A stretch of DNA of 64,000 bases from the NCBI GenBank assembly GCA_032191485.1, contig JAVDOI010000016.1:7350270-7414269 (forward strand), read 5' to 3'. Shown piece after piece: positions 12,357 through 25,017 of this stretch. This DNA is from Leptoclinus maculatus. Lineage: Eukaryota > Chordata > Actinopteri > Perciformes > Stichaeidae. Under the pieces are notes generated by a model that was not told where the DNA came from, did not search any database, and was given only the letters and a program-made list of their open reading frames with translations. Each line of letters opens with the position of its first letter. Position 1 is the first letter of the stretch. Both the position numbers and the translations under genes were made by a program.

Positions 12357-13039
12357 TGATTTTATACCTGGGCCTTCACTGCTGTCCTGCAGCTGAAACA
12401 CAGCTACGGTTATTATTTGTTTCGTGTAAAAATGAAGCTCAATACCTATAAATACACTAACTGCAGAGTGCAGAAACATGAATACGCCGAGAGTGTGTCT
12501 CCTCTCTTCTCTGACTGCAGCTGGGACTGCTGCGCGAGGCTGCTGTTAGAGTACCCGCCTGTGAGTGCTTTGGGGCGGCTCACGGCAGCTCCCGCTGCTC
12601 GTTCGCGACAGTGTAGAACGGTACGTGCTTTCACGTCAGAGTCAAAACACCAGAAAAGTCTCCAACAACACCAGAAAAAGTCGCTAGATTTGTCGCTAGT
12701 AGATTTTGACAAAAAAAGTTGGAAAGTCGCCAGATTTAGCGAGAAAGTCGCCAAGTTGGCAACACTGGCACCGACTAAATATGTCCCCAGAGCAACATAG
12801 AACGTAACAATGGTTCCTATCACATATTAAACCAAACAACAAAAATCCAAGTTGTACAAATAATAATATATAAACAAGCATATTAAAGCTACTGCAGATG
12901 TAAAAACAAATGCAGTTCACTTAAAGACAAACTCCATCCTCCTTTCTTTGTTGACAAAGAGTTTAATCCCACGGTTAAATCCCAACTCACAAATCTGTTT
13001 CTCCTCCTCCTTCAGCCATTGAGTGTTAAAAAAACAAAG
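12357..13039 (-). mobile_element. decayed hAT-family non-autonomous copy, inverted relative to the 40229-41567 element
   Basis: Two blocks match the complete element at 40229-41567 on the opposite strand. Positions 12907-13039 match 40868-41004 almost base for base, with about two mismatches and short indels. Positions 12357-12428 match about 41435-41550 with a gap of roughly 28 bases. The middle, about 12440-12900, is unrelated and includes a second repeat. The terminal inverted repeat at the low-coordinate end is eroded and the other end is truncated in the run of A near 13030. No transposase is encoded. It lies in intron A-B. Confidence 0.8.
12608..12767 (-). repeat. dispersed repeat with terminal CAGTGTTGCCAACTTGG
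   Basis: Read on the minus strand from 12767 it begins CAGTGTTGCCAACTTGGCGA and continues with repeated GTCGC / TAGCGA motifs, a sequence type I recognise from fish hAT-like repeats. A possible opposite end is CAGTGTAGAAC at 12608. Flanking octamers do not match, so the boundaries are uncertain and it may be part of a larger nested insertion. Confidence 0.5.
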
Positions 13040-13547
13040 ACAGTGTGACAATGTCAAACCTTGAAAGTTGGTCTGTGTTCATGGCTTTTATTGAGAAAAA
13101 CTGAATACGGTGAGCTTGGAAAGGCCAGTTTCATCAATCAGTATCTCTGGAGTCAAGGTTTACAGGAGACTGTGAGATAAGGGTTTCTTTTAAATTACTG
13201 TTCTCTGACTGCAGACTTTTTTATTGAGCTTGCTGTATTAGAATTCATCTCTTTGATATTTTTGTTTTTAAACTTTGATTGCTTCCTCCAATGTCTCTCC
13301 ACTCCAGCATAGAAATTCTCACATTTTGTGTTGTGCAAAGTACAATTCACTGTTATAAACTAGCATATCGCTGTTGTATCTTAATTATCTCAACTTTTGC
13401 GATACTAAGAAAAACAGCCTTGTTTTAAAGCTTAACAAAGCTTTTTTTGTTTTACATTAATTAAGATATTTTGAAATGATTACATGAGCCAAGAAAGCTA
13501 AACAATTCTTAGCCCATCAAGCAGCATGTAATCTTTAATCATACCTA

Positions 13548-13745
13548 CAAAACTAATGACTTTCCCATCAGCCTGAGCTTCACTTTGTGTTTAGTGCTAA
13601 TTTGAATGTGCTAACATGCTAAATAAGATGCAGAACTTTGTCAACATTCTGCCCACTAAACATTAGCATGTTAGCATTTAACTCACAGCTGTGAAGTACA
13701 CCCTCACAGAGCCACTAGCATGACTAGACTCCTGGTCTTGTTGCG
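13548..13745 (+). repeat. common teleost dispersed repeat, partial copy
   Basis: The copy reads ACTAATGACTTTCCCATCAG, then TTTGTGTTTAGTGCTAA, then runs of GCTAACATGCTAA and TTAGCATGTTAGCATTTA, then CTCACAGAGCCACTAGCATG. This order is shared with a very abundant fish repeat whose class I do not name. A longer copy in the same orientation is at about 60415-60850. Confidence 0.7.
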
Positions 13746-14835
13746 TATTCGTTTCCCTTTATGCATGGCAATATTCAATGTGTATGTTTGTGAAAAAAAT
13801 GTGTGTCCCCAACACTTTGACAACACTGACAGGGAATACAAATGCCTTCTCATGTCTACAGCGATACAGCGGCTACTGAAATGGGAGAAGGCTGCGGAAA
13901 TGAGAGGGGCCCATTATTGTAGTACTTCAGATGCCATATTAATTTGTATTCTGATGTTGACGCTGTCTAATTAAGTCTGGTCTGCATAAAAGGAACGCCG
14001 CAGTATGTGCACATGGCATGGACGCTAACTGCTAATTACAACCCAGTGATTTCGTCTGTGAATACAAAATGATCATTTTCAGTGCCCCCTGCTCAAGCCA
14101 TCAATCAGCTTGTCAAAACAACAGCCATAATCAGAGTTTGATGACTAGGAGACTAGCAGGGAGGGAACCAGGACTATTATAATGTTTTAATGAAAAAAGA
14201 GATAGGAGCGGGTTCCAGACAAGGGAATTTAACTGTCGTGTCTCACCTCACACGTCCTCTTACTCTCACTGTGTGAAAGTAGCCTACAGTGTGAGGCTGA
14301 CAGTCTCTAAAGGTAGATGCGGTACTACTGTGTGTTCCTGCTGAATCCCTGTCTCCAAGGTAAAATGATGTAAAAAGGATGAAACCAGCTGGCCCTCGTA
14401 TCCCATCGACGACGCACTTTGTTTTTTTGCGTCTTTAGGTCTCACTAACCACTTGTACGGAAACTGCAGTGCAATTTCCCACTGTGCCAATGGCAGGGAG
14501 CCCTGCATGAGAGGGTGCCTCAGTTGAACTGAAAAAAATGTGAATTGCTCTCATCTCAAATGGTGCGATGTTCAGCGTCGCTTATAGCATCAGGTGTCCG
14601 TCCTCGTCTTCCTGCGTCGCCCCCCCCTGCTTTCCCTGTGTTTCTCTTCAGCGCTGCCTTCTTACATCTCTCACCCCACTCGCATTTTCACAGCCTTTTT
14701 ATTTGCCTTTTTGTTGTTCCTGAGTGTTTTGACGTCAGCCTGTTTGAACTGAGAGCGAACATGTAAAGCGTTTTTAGAAGGAATGGTGGTGCACAAAAAC
14801 AAATGAAGATGAACTGAGTGCACTCCAACCATAAC

Positions 14836-15369
14836 TATGGAAGCCCATTCCCGCAAGCAAAAAAAAAAAAAAATAGGATCACCAAAAAAAGAAAAAATGA
14901 TTAATTCACAAAAAAGAAAAAAAAAGAAAAAAATGTATTCACAAAAACAAAAATATATATATATTTTTTTTACTTTTTCTCTGTCAGCAAAAAAAAAAAA
15001 AAAAAGAAGATGTTTCCAGTTGCTGTTTATTGGTCGCCACCTCAGCCACATTGGTTTCATTCTTTATACTCCAGAGCTGCTTCTTGCTTAACATTCTATT
15101 CAAGGGTGCGTTTGCTCAGTACAATCCATGTGAAACATCATCTTTATTTAAAAAAAAGTAAAATAATAATAAAAAAAAAATTATTAGAATTATTATTATT
15201 TATTTTGTGGGTGGATTTATTATTTTATTTTTTTTTGTGAATTACATTTCTTTTTTTTTTTTCTTTTTTTTTGTGAATTACATTTTTTTTTTTTTTTTTT
15301 TTTAGTTACTATTTTTTTTTTTTTGTGATCTTTTTTTTTTTTTTTTTGCTGCGGAAATGGGCTTCCATA
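14836..15369. mobile_element. foldback MITE with A/T-tract arms and apparent 6-bp target duplication
   Basis: The left end TATGGAAGCCCATTCCCGC and right end GGAAATGGGCTTCCATA are inverted copies of each other. The symmetry continues inward. The left arm has A tracts punctuated by GGATCAC, AATTCAC and ATTCAC. The right arm has T tracts punctuated by GTGATC and GTGAATTAC (twice). The arms are about 150 bp each around a non-repetitive centre (about 15005-15170). CATAAC directly flanks both ends (14830-14835 and 15370-15375). No protein is encoded. The superfamily is unassigned. If the duplication is really just TA, a mariner-type origin is possible instead. Confidence 0.75.
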
Positions 15370-16319
15370 CATAACAGATAACAGTCAGTCAGAAAATGTT
15401 TGACTAAAATTTATTTTGATTCTATTCTGCTTTTCTACCTTGATGATGGGAGTCTTGAAGAAAAACACTGACATGACCACAACAGCGACCAATGAGATTC
15501 ACAAAGAATCTTGAAGTTGTTGAAATATTTTGGCACCACTTTTTTACAACATACTGTAAGTGGATTTCCGCTGCACATATAGGAACTGCACTCTCCTCCC
15601 TCCATCTACAGATTCGTGAAGCTGGAGAAGCTTTCACACACTGCTCCACAAGTTTGTTGACAGAAAGCTGATGACAGTCAATAAGGGTCTTTTGGAGATG
15701 ATGCAGACGTGCCGCTCTGTGGAACAGAGATAGAGGAGTCTGGGTAAACATCAAACTGTTTATAGGCTGCAGCTTTCCACCTACTCTAACCACATCATCA
15801 TGTTGCTAAATAGCGCGGGTTGTTGCTCAAAGTTTAGAGAATGGTAAAGCAGTATAACATAATTAAACTGACTAGTATCATACTGTTCATTCAAGTGTGT
15901 GATCATTTTGGAGGCTGTAGTTTGTTGTGCTGTTGAACTGTATTACTTTATACAGAGAGATGTTTCTGTTATTTAACCTGCATTCATTGATATAAATGGG
16001 GTGAACAAAATAATAAAAACACCTGTCAGCATAACTCTAAGAACAGCACCACCAACGGCAGTTTCCAGAAAAATAATAAAGTTGAATTAATACCTCTTTA
16101 AAACAAAAACTGGCCTAGCCACCTGGTGCAAAGCAATAATGGGCAGCATTTCACCTCGGTCATCAGTTAAAAAAAAAAACAAGCAATCCAAGCAAACAAG
16201 CACATTGCTGAATAAATGTCGGCATATAGTTTTCGATAGACATCTGTGTGTTGGTGCCACTGACCGGGGGTCTAAAACCAAAGGGTGCAGAAACAAGAAA
16301 ACGACCCACACCTTCATCT

Positions 16320-17260
16320 AGTCCTGCCGGAAGGAGAGCAGTCGGCACTCTGCAGCTCTGGGAGACCTCAGTGCTAGGATTGACAGCGGGCTGGTGGAGC
16401 GCTGGGTCTAACCTGTGTAACGGCAGCTACAGAAGGTTTGCTGATCCTGCAGGGGAGTCAGGGCAGTCCCCTGAGGTCAGATTCCCGGTGTTGAATTTGA
16501 GCTAATTTCTAACTGGGCGTAGCTGCAGCTGCTCCCAGAAAAGCATTCTCTCTGCGATGGGGAGGACGAGGCGAGGACGAGGCGAGGGTGGGAGTGATTT
16601 TCTTGTTTCTGCCGCTTTAGATTTATTCCAATTAACTTTCCCACAGTACACAGACCATGGATTCATTATTGAGAAGCCCTCCGTGCTGCTATACTTCTTC
16701 CTTCTCGTGACTGAGGGCAGACTGCCACCACAGTGACTCACCACCGCCTCTCGAGGAACAGGTGGTTTTACAAGACATGACGGGCTGGGTCCAATCGGTT
16801 AGCATGCTAATTTCAGTAGATATTTCTGCAACAAAACGGTGACCTTTTTACATTTCGTTGATAATGTTAGTTCATTTTTTACATTTTAAATTACAATTCA
16901 GGCCACAACTTACACATTGCACCTTTAAGTTACAATTACAATCAGTTGTATTGCCATGTACATTACACATACAAGGAATTTGGCTTGGTGATTGGTGCGT
17001 GACAATAAACATAGTAAACAATAGTAAAAGACAATTTAAAAATGGAAAATATTCAAATTTGCAAAAACAATATGATAAATATACAAACAAATTAAGAACA
17101 CCTTAGCTAGGTGATGATACGATAGAGTAGATAGCAGCGGCAGCAGCCACCTGCAGCGTATGGTACAGCTTTATAGTTGGATTGGATCTAGCTGTTAGCC
17201 GTGACAGCAGAGTTGCACCCTGCTGCTGCTGCTGCTGCCCATTCAAAATACAGAAAACCA
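16320..17260. repeat. probable composite of old dispersed repeats
   Basis: The stretch includes a 2-copy tandem of an 11-bp GAGGACGAGGC unit near 16560-16585, the phrase TTACACATTGCACCTTTAA near 16908-16926, and TACACATACAAGGAATTTGG then ACAATAAACATAG near 16965-17010, which resembles LINE-derived tails common in fish. A short CTG run is at 17221-17239. Boundaries and families cannot be fixed by eye. Confidence 0.35.
17221..17239. repeat. CTG trinucleotide repeat
   Basis: Six CTG units in intron A-B, not in a coding exon. Confidence 0.9.
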
Positions 17261-20200
17261 ACACAACCGTGTATCATATACAGAGGTAGCCACTCACTGT
17301 CTGAGAGTGTCTCAACATACGCGTTCCACACATCAAAGACAACACACCTCAAACACTGGCGGTCACCAGCTAAGCATCATCCTGCTGCTTGTATTTGTTC
17401 CGCCTGCAGTTATACACACAAGGATTCTCTGAAATAACAACTTTCAGTGTTTGTCATTTTCAGCACCGGGGCGCTTTTAAACTTAATAAAAGTCTCTTCC
17501 GTTCTGAGCCACCCTACCCGATTAATAACACAACAGTGCCCTGATTCTCTTTCTCTCTCTTTGTGTTCATTCTTGCTGTTGGCTCCAGCTTACATCCGTA
17601 TTGTCTTAAACTTTAGGGTTTGTTTTGTTTTTAACTGGAGAGCGTGCTTTATGTCTGATTGCTGCATGGTCACAGTTCTGTGATCAGGAGGAATGGCCAA
17701 TTTTACAAAAAACATGTTCAAATCTTCAAACCCAAACACAATCATTTTGATTTCCAGCTCTTTGAATAACTCTTTTTTTCTGAAAGTACGAAGGAGCTGT
17801 TGCTTTCATCTTGAGATCTATTTATTTCATTTTTCATTTTCTGACGGCTGCCCACTTTGTTGATTCATGTGTGCCATTCTTCACGACTGGGCAGCGATGC
17901 ATATTTGTTCTGCTTAAAGTCTTTTTGAGAGGTCACATTAGGTTCTTTGAAAAACAAAGTGAAAACAGCTCAGAGCAGATGCAAAATGAAAGGCTAACAC
18001 TTCAGGCCTATTTAAGTCAAACTTTTCAACAGGTCTGCGATTTTTTAGATCTTTTAAACCACATCTATTATTTAACAAATGAAAAGCAGATGGTGATTTT
18101 TAAACTTCAGAATTTTTTCCGAGGCCGGTTTCAGTCCCTGATGAATAGATCCCACGCTCGACCAAAAAGAGCTTTCAGTCTTCTTCCTCTCTTGACTTCC
18201 TCTCCACAAAACCATTCACACTGTCAGAGAGAACACAACGTTTTTTTCTCTCACAGATATATCATTGCTGAGCTGAAGTCCCTTTAGCGAAGTGTCAACT
18301 TTAGAATTTGAACACCTAACCAGACCCCGTCTTTCCAGTGGGAGCAGGAAGCAATAATGTTCGGCTTGATCTACTTTCAGTGTTGCTCTAATGGATAGGG
18401 ATAGTATCGGGAAATCAAACCTCTGAGCAGTGGCGGAAGAACACGGCCCAACAAGACGGGATAGTGGTTGTATCTTATGTTATCCTCTAGGGATTTTGAA
18501 CTCCCCCACATCCTGTTTCCCGATGTCCATTTTGTGCTGCTTGAAAAACATAAAAACTGTCAATGAAAGAAGGGAAATAAAACTTTATTTATAGAAGCGG
18601 CCTAATGGCCTCAGTGTGAAAGACTTTACGTGGAAATCAACAGATTCCCTTTTAAGAACATTGTGTCACATGCAGTTCACAGAGGCACAGCTGAGTAGAC
18701 TCATTACAAAAATGCCTTTATCTTTTTATTTAACCGTGTTAATTGTAGCCATGAGGTTTAGTCTAAAAGACAGATATCTTCACAGAAAAGATCTTTTCAT
18801 TTGGTCAGATATCCTTCAGATCGTAGAGGATTATTTAAATCATTCCTGTCAGAGGCTTAGTAGGAACACATTTGCATTGACTTTTCATCTGTGAAGTCTT
18901 CAGCACCAGTGTGAGATAAAGTCAACCCAAAAGACAGCAGCTTTTTCATTTGGGATGCAGCCAGAATCGCATCTGATCTTGAGCCAGAGGGAAGTCTGCT
19001 CCGTCCGTCTGTCCTTAATGCCCTAGTGCATTCAAATGATCAGCCTAATAACACAGCTACACCACCTCAGGGGGAGAACACACGCTGGAAGACATTGACA
19101 GGAAAACAATAATAATCTTTCTTCCTCTTATTGCGTTTTTGAATTTGCTATAGACAGGACAGTAAACGGCTGTTGTTAAATGGCTCTGTGAGATGTAAAT
19201 TTGATGTACTTTGATATCAGATCGACTGCCCAAGAGAGCATGTATTTGCCTGTGGTGCTGCTATTTGAATGGGATTTGAGTAGAGCCTGCATATGTGAGG
19301 GGAATTACAAGTAACTGTGGAGCTATTGTAGTAAAGAAGTGTGATGAAACAGGTTTTATTGAGGACAAACACAGGAAATGAGCTGGTTCACATGTTGCCG
19401 TGTGTGGATAGATTTCATGGGGACCTCTGAATAGCAATTTCTTTGCTATATTGCTAATCATTTAATAATTGGATTACTTAATTTACTAGCAATTCCCTCA
19501 CAGCCTTCAGCCAGCAAGTCGTCCAAAACAAGCATGTGCTCCAACTACTCACCTCTCTCAGGGATTAATTACATGGACCGTCCACAGGAAATGATTAGCT
19601 TTGTCCATAGTCAAGCGTTACGTTTTTGCTCCCTTATGTTGTCTGTGTCCTTACACGAACCCATCCACAAGACACTGCTGTTATTAAACCTCAGACCGCC
19701 CTTCGTTGCACTTAATGAAGCTCTGCGTCTTGTGTCCTTTTGATAAGGGCAGCCATTATCTGTATTGATACAGAAATAAACTGCAAAGGTTTTGAGTCAC
19801 TTGATGTTTTTCTTCTTTCCTTCAATGATATATTAAAGTATAGTATTATTCAGACACCAAATGTATTATTTACATATGAAATAGTTTTGGCCCCAAAAGC
19901 AAAAGAATTAAATGATTGAAAATTACTTTTAGTCAATGTCCCCACAGTGTTATATGTCTGGGGAGAATATTGAACAATGTTTTCCTCATTTTGTATTCAT
20001 CTTCCAGTCCAGAAACGTACAAGTGACTCTGGATCATTATTGAACCACATGGTGCTTGCTTTTGGGCTCTAATATTTTGGGTAGCCGTTTCTCTTTGGGC
20101 CCTCTGCTGTCTGAATAGGTTAAAACTGTGATAGTCCATAGTATCTTCAGCTGATATTCCATTAGTTCTAACCCTACTCTTACCTTCTATTTATATTGTG

Positions 20201-22875
20201 ACCTGTTGATTATACAGGCTTTATTGTGCACTTGACACTGAAACAGGAACTTGTTCCTATTTAAATCTGCACACATTATAATGCTAAGCTCCAGTTTCTT
20301 TTAACAATTGTATTGTTATTCAACAGTTTTAGGTGGATTTTTGTCTCCTTCTGCACTTTCAATTGTCAGTCTGGTTGAACTAATTATTGTACAGCGTTTT
20401 GTTCAGCACGTACAAAACCCTTCATACAAAATAACATTTTTTGTAAAGAGGCAATCTACAACCTTTTAAAAATGCACGAAAGATGATTCGAAACATTATC
20501 GAGCATTCCTCTCAGCCATCAGACTGTAACACATCAAGCTTTTGTGTCAGGCAGTGTACATTGCATCTAGTTTCACTGCAGAGACTTACTTTGTTTCTTT
20601 CTCCTGAAACACAATGTCCATGTTGCTCCTGATGGATCAAAGCCAACCATTTTTGCTTTGCTTATTGTGATATGGCAAGGCTTAAGAGGCACAAGAGGGC
20701 TCACAATTGTTGATGGACGGTCTCCTCCCTCGCACAGAAATCAGTACGAACTGAACACCTGGTTAGATGAACAAACAAACACAGGGTTTTGTCTTTGCTT
20801 ACAATTTTCAAACTGAAAAAGGGGCTCAGGGGCTTTGGGAGGTAACGACTCAAATGATTCATCTCAACAGCCCTCACAGTCCAGTCCGTTGATTAGTTTG
20901 GCACATATATGTTGGGCTCAGCAATTCTCAATGGGGTGTTCTTGCAGCAAATCAAGCTCAATAATAACAGTCGTTACTTTGCAACACTTGATTGACACTA
21001 AAACAAATAATTCAGCTATACTTGGGTTATGAAATGTTTTTACAGTTTCTCTTGTGAACAAGCGTTCCCTATTTTTACTGAGAGGAATCCCAATGTGCAC
21101 AGGAAGATGTCTATTTCATGCTCATGAAAGCAGAAATACGAGTTTGGAAGGAGTAAAAAAAAAAATAGAATGAGAAATTCAAGATGCTACAATCTACAAT
21201 GAGTGTTTTCATATGTTTTCTATGTGCACTGAAAAACAAACTTCGAAAGCATGGCACTCGTAGCTGTAATCTGTTAGATTCACACTCAACAAGCTTCTGA
21301 AAGCAGTCTGGTAAATATGAGCCAATGCTAAACTGAAAGAGGTTTTTCAAATCTATTCAAGAGAGCTCTTAAGTTAATAATAAAGAAAGATGCACATTGT
21401 TAAAAAGCTGAATGGAGAGACATCCCAGTTAGCCGTGTCTCCCTTCGCGTGGAAATGGGAGCGTTGCAGGAAGCTGAGACACAAAAAATGCTGTCAAACA
21501 TGGGCAGTTAAAACAGCGGGGAAGTAGACAGTAAGATGGTGACACGGTTTAAGAGCTGAAAATTGCGTGTAAAGTTTCATGCTGCGTGTTAATGGATGAT
21601 GTATTGTTTACCACGATGCAAAAGCTGCACTATCGTTCCAATAAGGTGGAACAAACACAAAGTGGAGAAGATAATTAGCCCCGACACATGGCAAGTTTTC
21701 TGGAGGCTTTTTGTCAAAGGAGTTCACGGGCCTTCTGCAACAAGATAGTGTCATGTTTCCTCCTGTGGATGACTCGCTTGCTCTTATCATCATGCCATAT
21801 TTCACCAGTAGCCTAGAGCTGACTTTAACTGTTTTCTTTGGGATTTTTGCTCTCGGTGAGTCAGAGTTATGGTCCTGCTGGAATGCTGAGTTTCCAGGAA
21901 AGTATACATGCTTTGATGAAGCTTTTCTAAACACAGCGGCAGCAGCTACTTTCACCCTGGTGATTGTGGAAATAAGCCGCTTCATCCGTGAAAAATCAAA
22001 CATGAAAGAATTTGGATTCGTAAACATAAACGGAACGGGACATTGACGAGAAGAGCAACGGTATGACGTGCGTTGCAGAACTTAAGATTCCGATGCTCTG
22101 CTTTGCGTACATTTCGCCATAGTATTGCTCACTTGTGACAGTACTATGGTGAAGAAAAAACAAAGAAAACTTCCCGCACGTTGGCTCCTCTTCGACCTTC
22201 GGTTACCGATAACACCCTCCTCTGCGTAGGTTCGCCAAGGCGTTGACGTGTATCTCTGCAGCCACATGATTCCAGCTTTAATGTTTTTTTTAACATGTGA
22301 TTTTGTTTGCAAAAAACTATATATTCAAATATATTAGATTACTAAGTTCAAAAGAAGTTAAATGGTAGGCAATGCTTTTTTAATGCAGAAACAGATCTGA
22401 TCTTAATGGTGACTTTGTGAATCAATCCATACTGCAGTAGTTATATTTTAGAGCCTTCTTTGTGTGTGTGTTTGAATTTACTCATCCTTACCTGAAGGCT
22501 GTGTCTGTGAGCTTTGGAGTGTTAAGCTTTAAGTAGAATTTTCACACGTTGGTACTGCTGCATTGCTGTTTAACAGGGCCACGTACAGGCTTGGTAGGGG
22601 GCCAGTAAGCCCTTGGAAACTCCACATTGCAAAATAATCTTATTTTTTTTTCCAGTCCAGTGAGTCAATAGCACCGGCTGGGTGCCCCCAAAAATGCAGC
22701 AAAAGCCCCCAGACACCTATCATCCACTCCATTTCTTCACCGAAACTCTGTTTGCTGCACATATTGAATGTAGCAGAGGACTCTCACACTTGGGTAATCA
22801 GGCGGGAAAATGAATGTGCAATTTGAATATCAAATATGCTTAATGACGTACCTGTATTTCTTTGCATGTTTTCAG

Positions 22876-22989
22876 ACGGTAAGGTGGAGGTGACGAAGGA
22901 GAGCCTGAAGCTCTGCACCATGGGGCCAGGAAAAGTGTTTGGAGAGCTTGCTATTCTCTACAACTGCACCAGGACCGCCACTGTCAAGA
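22876..22989 (+). CDS. prkg1: prkg1 exon B: CNB-A phosphate-binding cassette
   Basis: This 114-bp exon lies between an acceptor ending TGTTTTCAG and donor GTGAGT. Its first two bases complete the Asp codon begun in exon A and its last base opens a Thr codon completed in exon C. The translation is GKVEVTKESLKLCTMGPGKV then FGELAILYNCTRTATVK. The latter is the phosphate-binding cassette of CNB-A. Glu167 (ribose 2'-OH contact), Arg176 (phosphate contact) and Thr177 (contributes to cGMP selectivity) in human PKG I-alpha numbering are all kept, so this site should bind cGMP. It differs from human at KESLKL (human KEGVKL). The exon is flanked at a distance by inverted hAT-family copies in the two adjoining introns. 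Confidence 0.97.
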
Positions 22990-23957
22990 GTGAGTCTCCA
23001 CAGACACCTGGAAAAACATCCATCCAAGTGCTCACATCATTCTGTGTTGAATGTCCACAGGTTCCCCAGGTGACGGATCATGTCACCTGTTCACACACAC
23101 ACACACATACCCACGTCCACTGAAATCTGCTCCCTTGGTGTGGAGGATTAGGGCTATTTCTGCCTGTAAGACATCAGTCTTGCGTTGACACAAAGAGGAT
23201 GATCAAACAGTCACTGTATAGCACAGATAGCATTGTTCCTCGGTCGTGATGAAACACTCATTGTCCCCCTCCGTGTTTCCACAACACTCCAGCCAAGTGT
23301 CTTGCGAGACCCCCTGTGAGATGCATGTCAAGGTCTACTCTTTCATGTGTGAAAGCTCCAGCTATCAAGGACGCACAGTGGGTGAGTAGGTGGGTCTAAC
23401 TTGTGATTTGAATAGTCAGCCTAATAGAGTAAGGAGAGGAGACAGAGAAAGGACAGGACAGATGGTGGGCTGTGCACATTTGAGACGTAACGTGTTAGAA
23501 GAGAGTGTGTCAGGAGGAAATATGTGTGTTTATGTCAGGCAGGAAATAGGGAATAGCTGGAAACGTGTCTTTGGATAGAATATTAAATGGCCAAAATGGT
23601 GAGATAAGGTGTCATGGGTGAAAGCGTTTCTGTGCAGATGAATGCAGCTCAAATCAAGTGTCTGGGTAAGTGCTCTAGCTGGCGCTTACGGTATCATAAT
23701 TCAATATAATCACTATTGGCTTGGTAAATAATTCCACACAAGGCAGTGGATTTTTGTGTGTGACCCAGGTGGGAATGATTGCATGAAGGGCAGTAGGGGT
23801 CCCTCGGGCCTGTCGACGAAAACGAGGAAGCGCCAGTTGGAGTGCTGAGGAAACCAGTGTTGATGGTGGTGGCAGCGAGGTCGCACTCCCCTTTCTGACC
23901 CCTTTCATGTCCTATGATCACCTACCACTGACCAGCCAACCTGACGGAAACTCCCGA

Positions 23958-23981
23958 CTCCCGTTGCTATGGCAACGGGAG
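23958..23981. promoter_or_regulatory. candidate X-box (RFX-type) palindrome
   Basis: GTTGCTATGGCAAC at 23963-23976 fits the X-box form GTHNYYATRRNAAC. It sits at the centre of a longer perfect palindrome: CTCCCGTTGC, loop TATG, GCAACGGGAG. It is about 1 kb downstream of exon B in intron B-C. RFX binding is inferred from the motif only. Confidence 0.4.
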
Positions 23982-25017
23982 CCCACAGGGAGATGAGCCA
24001 GCTCTTAAGGGATAAAATATTCCCCTTCCCACAGGCGACAGTGCGTCTGTCTTTTTCTTTTGTAAATCCTCTTGCCTGCCACCAGCCCACCGGCAGGAAC
24101 TTTCTTTCACGATCTTTAGAAGTGTACGTCAGCGCTTTGCTGGTGATGTGGCGGCTTCATAAAAACTCTGCATGGAACAAATGATGTAATTGTCTACATA
24201 GGCAGGAGTGTGTTTACAGTCTAACAGGGTCAGTGCCAGTGTCTTAGAGGGTGGTTGTCTTTGTTTTAATGTATGTCTTTACACAAGAGTGTACCGAGGA
24301 ATTCAGCCGTGACATAGGATATTAGAAGTGACGGCTTTCAATGGAAATCATGCAACTACCTGATGAGTGTGCATGATGGATCAGCTTCCAATCAGATAAC
24401 TTAATTTGATCAGCACGTAGAACCCTGTAGGAGGATATATCCTCACTGTAATTTCATCATACATTGCATGGTTTCATGCATGAATAATTACATCTCAGTA
24501 GATTTTAGATGATTAGCCTGCTAATGTGGACTCCATAAAGGTGTGTACAGTACCCCCTTCTGTCCTATAACTGCAAAGGAAACTCAAAATGTAATGACAT
24601 TATTGCTAACTGTGATAATTATGAGATTATTGGAGGCTGTTCTCACAGAAACAATTAAGAGCCATTATGTGCAATAACTAATTTAAAGAAATTGTTTGCA
24701 GTTATGATTTGAACACAGTCAAACTGATCAAGCACACCTGCAGGCTTTAACGTCACAATTTGTTTAGGTAGCTGACATAATTATGACGTTTGTTTGTTTG
24801 TTTTAATTGTGGTGCAGTGTGCAACATTTTGTGATCACAAATGTTTAAAATTGGACTTGAATTTTTTAGGTAACATGAAAACATGATTTCAATCACTCCA
24901 ACAACAGTAAAATGAGCTTGAACTGTTGTAATCCAGCTGCTTTTAGTCTTAAAGCGCCGTACCAGCATATTTTAGCACTTTAATTTTACATTAGTGCCAA
25001 CTATTTTCCAAAGCATT

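Larger units (their letters stand above)
3480..22875 (+). other. prkg1: prkg1 intron A-B, 19.4 kb
   Basis: This intron runs from the GTAAGA donor to an acceptor ending in TGTTTTCAG. Recognised contents are a CT-rich tract, four TG/CA microsatellites, a decayed hAT-family copy with a second repeat inside it (12357-13039), a common teleost dispersed repeat (about 13548-13745), a foldback MITE (14836-15369), and repeat-like sequence at about 16.3-17.3 kb. I saw no transposon signature and no exon in 3.5-6.5, 6.7-9.9 and 17.3-22.8 kb. Those stretches are AT-rich single-copy-looking sequence, and any conserved enhancers there cannot be judged from one genome. Confidence 0.9.

Noticed and set aside
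12446..12823. 125-codon minus-strand frame with a repeated LATF pattern
   Set aside because: It translates the repeat at 12608-12767 and its flanks.
14730..14737. TGACGTCA palindrome (CRE) in intron A-B
   Set aside because: An isolated 8-mer far from any promoter. Similar words elsewhere in the window come from repeats.
21711..22046. 111-codon open frame with an overlapping antisense frame of similar length
   Set aside because: Neither strand gives a known domain. The overlap of two long frames is a composition effect.
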